Assembly: GCA_002449555.1 (NCBI GenBank)
Contig: DJXA01000023.1
Coordinates: 1 to 5,607, forward strand
Direction: 5' to 3'
DNA from: Atopobiaceae bacterium UBA7016
GTDB taxonomy: Bacteria; Actinomycetota; Coriobacteriia; Coriobacteriales; Atopobiaceae
Length of the DNA: 5,607 nucleotides
Shown here one piece after another: positions 5,178 through 5,607 of the stretch. The first letter of the stretch is position 1, and each line of letters starts with the position of its first letter. Below the pieces are notes generated by a model, which ran no database searches, was not told the origin of the DNA, and saw only the letters and a list, made by a program, of their open reading frames with translations. The position numbers and the translations under genes are program-made.

Positions 5178-5412
5178 GGGCCAAACCTCACCCCTTGACC
5201 CATCTTAAGGAGCAGGTGTGCCCAGTTCCGTCTTTTCGGGCGTAAGCGGAGCTGAAAGAGACGTCAGAGGGGTACGCAAGCAAGGTATGCACGCACTTCT
5301 CGACGGTAACGGACCGTTTTCGGCGCCTTAGCGTCGCTTTCTGCGGGCATACGCACTTCGCGGATCGCGAGCACCCTAGATACGCGCGCCGACTCGCCTC
5401 TAGATACACAAA

Positions 5413-5445
5413 ACCGCGCCAAAGGGTCCGACCTTTTGGCGCGGT
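5413..5445 (-). terminator. Second of two tandem hairpin terminators after the minus-strand gene
   Basis: Arms 5413-5426 and 5432-5445 form a 14-bp stem (one G-T pair) around the loop TCCGA (5427-5431). Read on the minus strand it is followed by TTTTGTGT, counting the last stem base (5413-5406), so it works best as a terminator for transcripts from the gene at 5512-5607. On the plus strand AAAGCGG follows, giving no T-tract. Confidence 0.75.
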
Positions 5446-5458
5446 AAAGCGGACAAGA

Positions 5459-5493
5459 AAGCGGACCAGAGGGTCCGACCCTCTGGTCCGCTT
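5459..5493 (-). terminator. First of two tandem hairpin terminators after the minus-strand gene
   Basis: Arms 5459-5473 and 5479-5493 are a perfect 15-bp inverted repeat around TCCGA (5474-5478). It begins 18 nt after the stop codon of the last gene. On the minus strand the stem ends in TT and runs into TCTTGT, a modest T-rich tail. It shares the core AGGGTCCGACC with the neighbouring hairpin and with the one at 3048-3070. Confidence 0.75.
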
Positions 5494-5511
5494 GTGCCAG
5501 TTTTGATGAGG

Positions 5512-5607
5512 CTATCCGAGCAGCTGGCTCGCCTGGATCAACTTGCCCACCAGGATCTCGGGGTCGCCCTTGGGAACCATGGACTTCTGCGTCTCGAAGG
5601 AGAGGCC
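5512..5607 (-). CDS. C-terminal 31 residues of an unidentified protein (5' end outside window)
   Basis: On the minus strand the frame is open from the window edge to TAG (5514-5512). It gives 31 residues beginning GLSFETQKSMV and ending LIQASQLLG. The mix of residues looks like real coding sequence: a short loop with PKGDPE, then an amphipathic helix. The placement is supported by two strong hairpin terminators just downstream on the same strand. The piece is too short to assign a family, and I do not recognise it. Confidence 0.7.
   Translation of the reverse strand, partial: GLSFETQKSMVPKGDPEILVGKLIQASQLLG

Larger units (their letters stand above)
4804..5511. other. Long non-coding, repeat-rich intergenic region
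   Basis: About 700 bp lie between the PTS terminator and the end of the last, minus-strand gene. No open frame here looks like a protein. The region starts with two small perfect hairpins (GTCCC 4837-4841 with GGGAC 4845-4849; AGGCT 4854-4858 with AGCCT 4862-4866). A tandem array of about 51-bp units follows (4910 to about 5177, with a detached copy near 5207-5270). Next come shorter repeats (ACGCACTTC at 5291 and 5351; CTAGATAC at 5376 and 5400) and two strong hairpins (5413-5445, 5459-5493). It could encode a structured RNA or be an array of repetitive elements. Confidence 0.75.

Noticed and set aside
5218..5331. 37-codon frame starting GTG with AAGGAG five bases upstream
   Set aside because: The site looks good, but the frame runs through the displaced repeat copy and simple hairpins, and the peptide has no recognisable features. 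Low-probability small gene only.
5188..5409. Minus-strand 73-codon frame in the repeat region
   Set aside because: It lies downstream of the tandem terminators on the same strand, overlaps repeats and shows no family features.

Overview
The window looks like chromosomal DNA from a high-GC Gram-positive bacterium. The high GC in coding and intergenic DNA, the glmU-prs gene order, the style of the PTS permease and the many intergenic hairpins best fit Coriobacteriia (Collinsella/Olsenella-like). The class assignment is an inference from general resemblance and was not tested by a database search.

Layout, left to right. (1) Positions 3-614, + strand: the C-terminal part of a protein that enters the window with a peptidoglycan-binding (PG_binding_1) repeat. 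It ends two bases before a perfect 34-bp inverted repeat (616-686). (2) A minus-strand block reads glmU (1930-2871), prs (864-1871), tRNA-Gln(UUG) (747-821), then a hairpin terminator (697-738). The three genes are closely spaced and no strong promoter is visible between them, so co-transcription is plausible. They link UDP-sugar supply for the cell wall, PRPP for nucleotide synthesis and a tRNA. The GlmU is short: it keeps the uridylyltransferase domain but stops at the start of the left-handed beta-helix, so the acetyltransferase half is missing. (3) A 419-bp divergent intergenic region (2872-3290) holds weak promoter candidates, a 15-bp palindrome in the glmU leader and several hairpins ahead of the PTS gene. 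(4) Positions 3291-4739, + strand: a sugar PTS EIIBC permease of the beta-glucoside/glucose superfamily with no EIIA domain and no glycosidase beside it. A textbook intrinsic terminator follows (4774-4803). (5) About 700 bp without a convincing gene (4804-5511) contain a degenerate tandem array with a period of about 51 bp, whose units carry GAGAC/GTCTC dyads. Shorter repeats and two strong hairpins with the same TCCGA loop follow. (6) Positions 5512-5607, minus strand: the last 31 codons of an unrecognised gene.

The ordinary parts are prs, tRNA-Gln, the PTS permease and its terminator. The parts most worth a second look are the truncated GlmU, the 51-bp array, the perfect 34-bp palindrome at 616-686, and the shared GGGTCCGACCC hairpin core found at three intergenic places. 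No clear new enzymatic or defence system is visible. The best candidate for something undescribed is the non-coding repeat region at 4804-5511.
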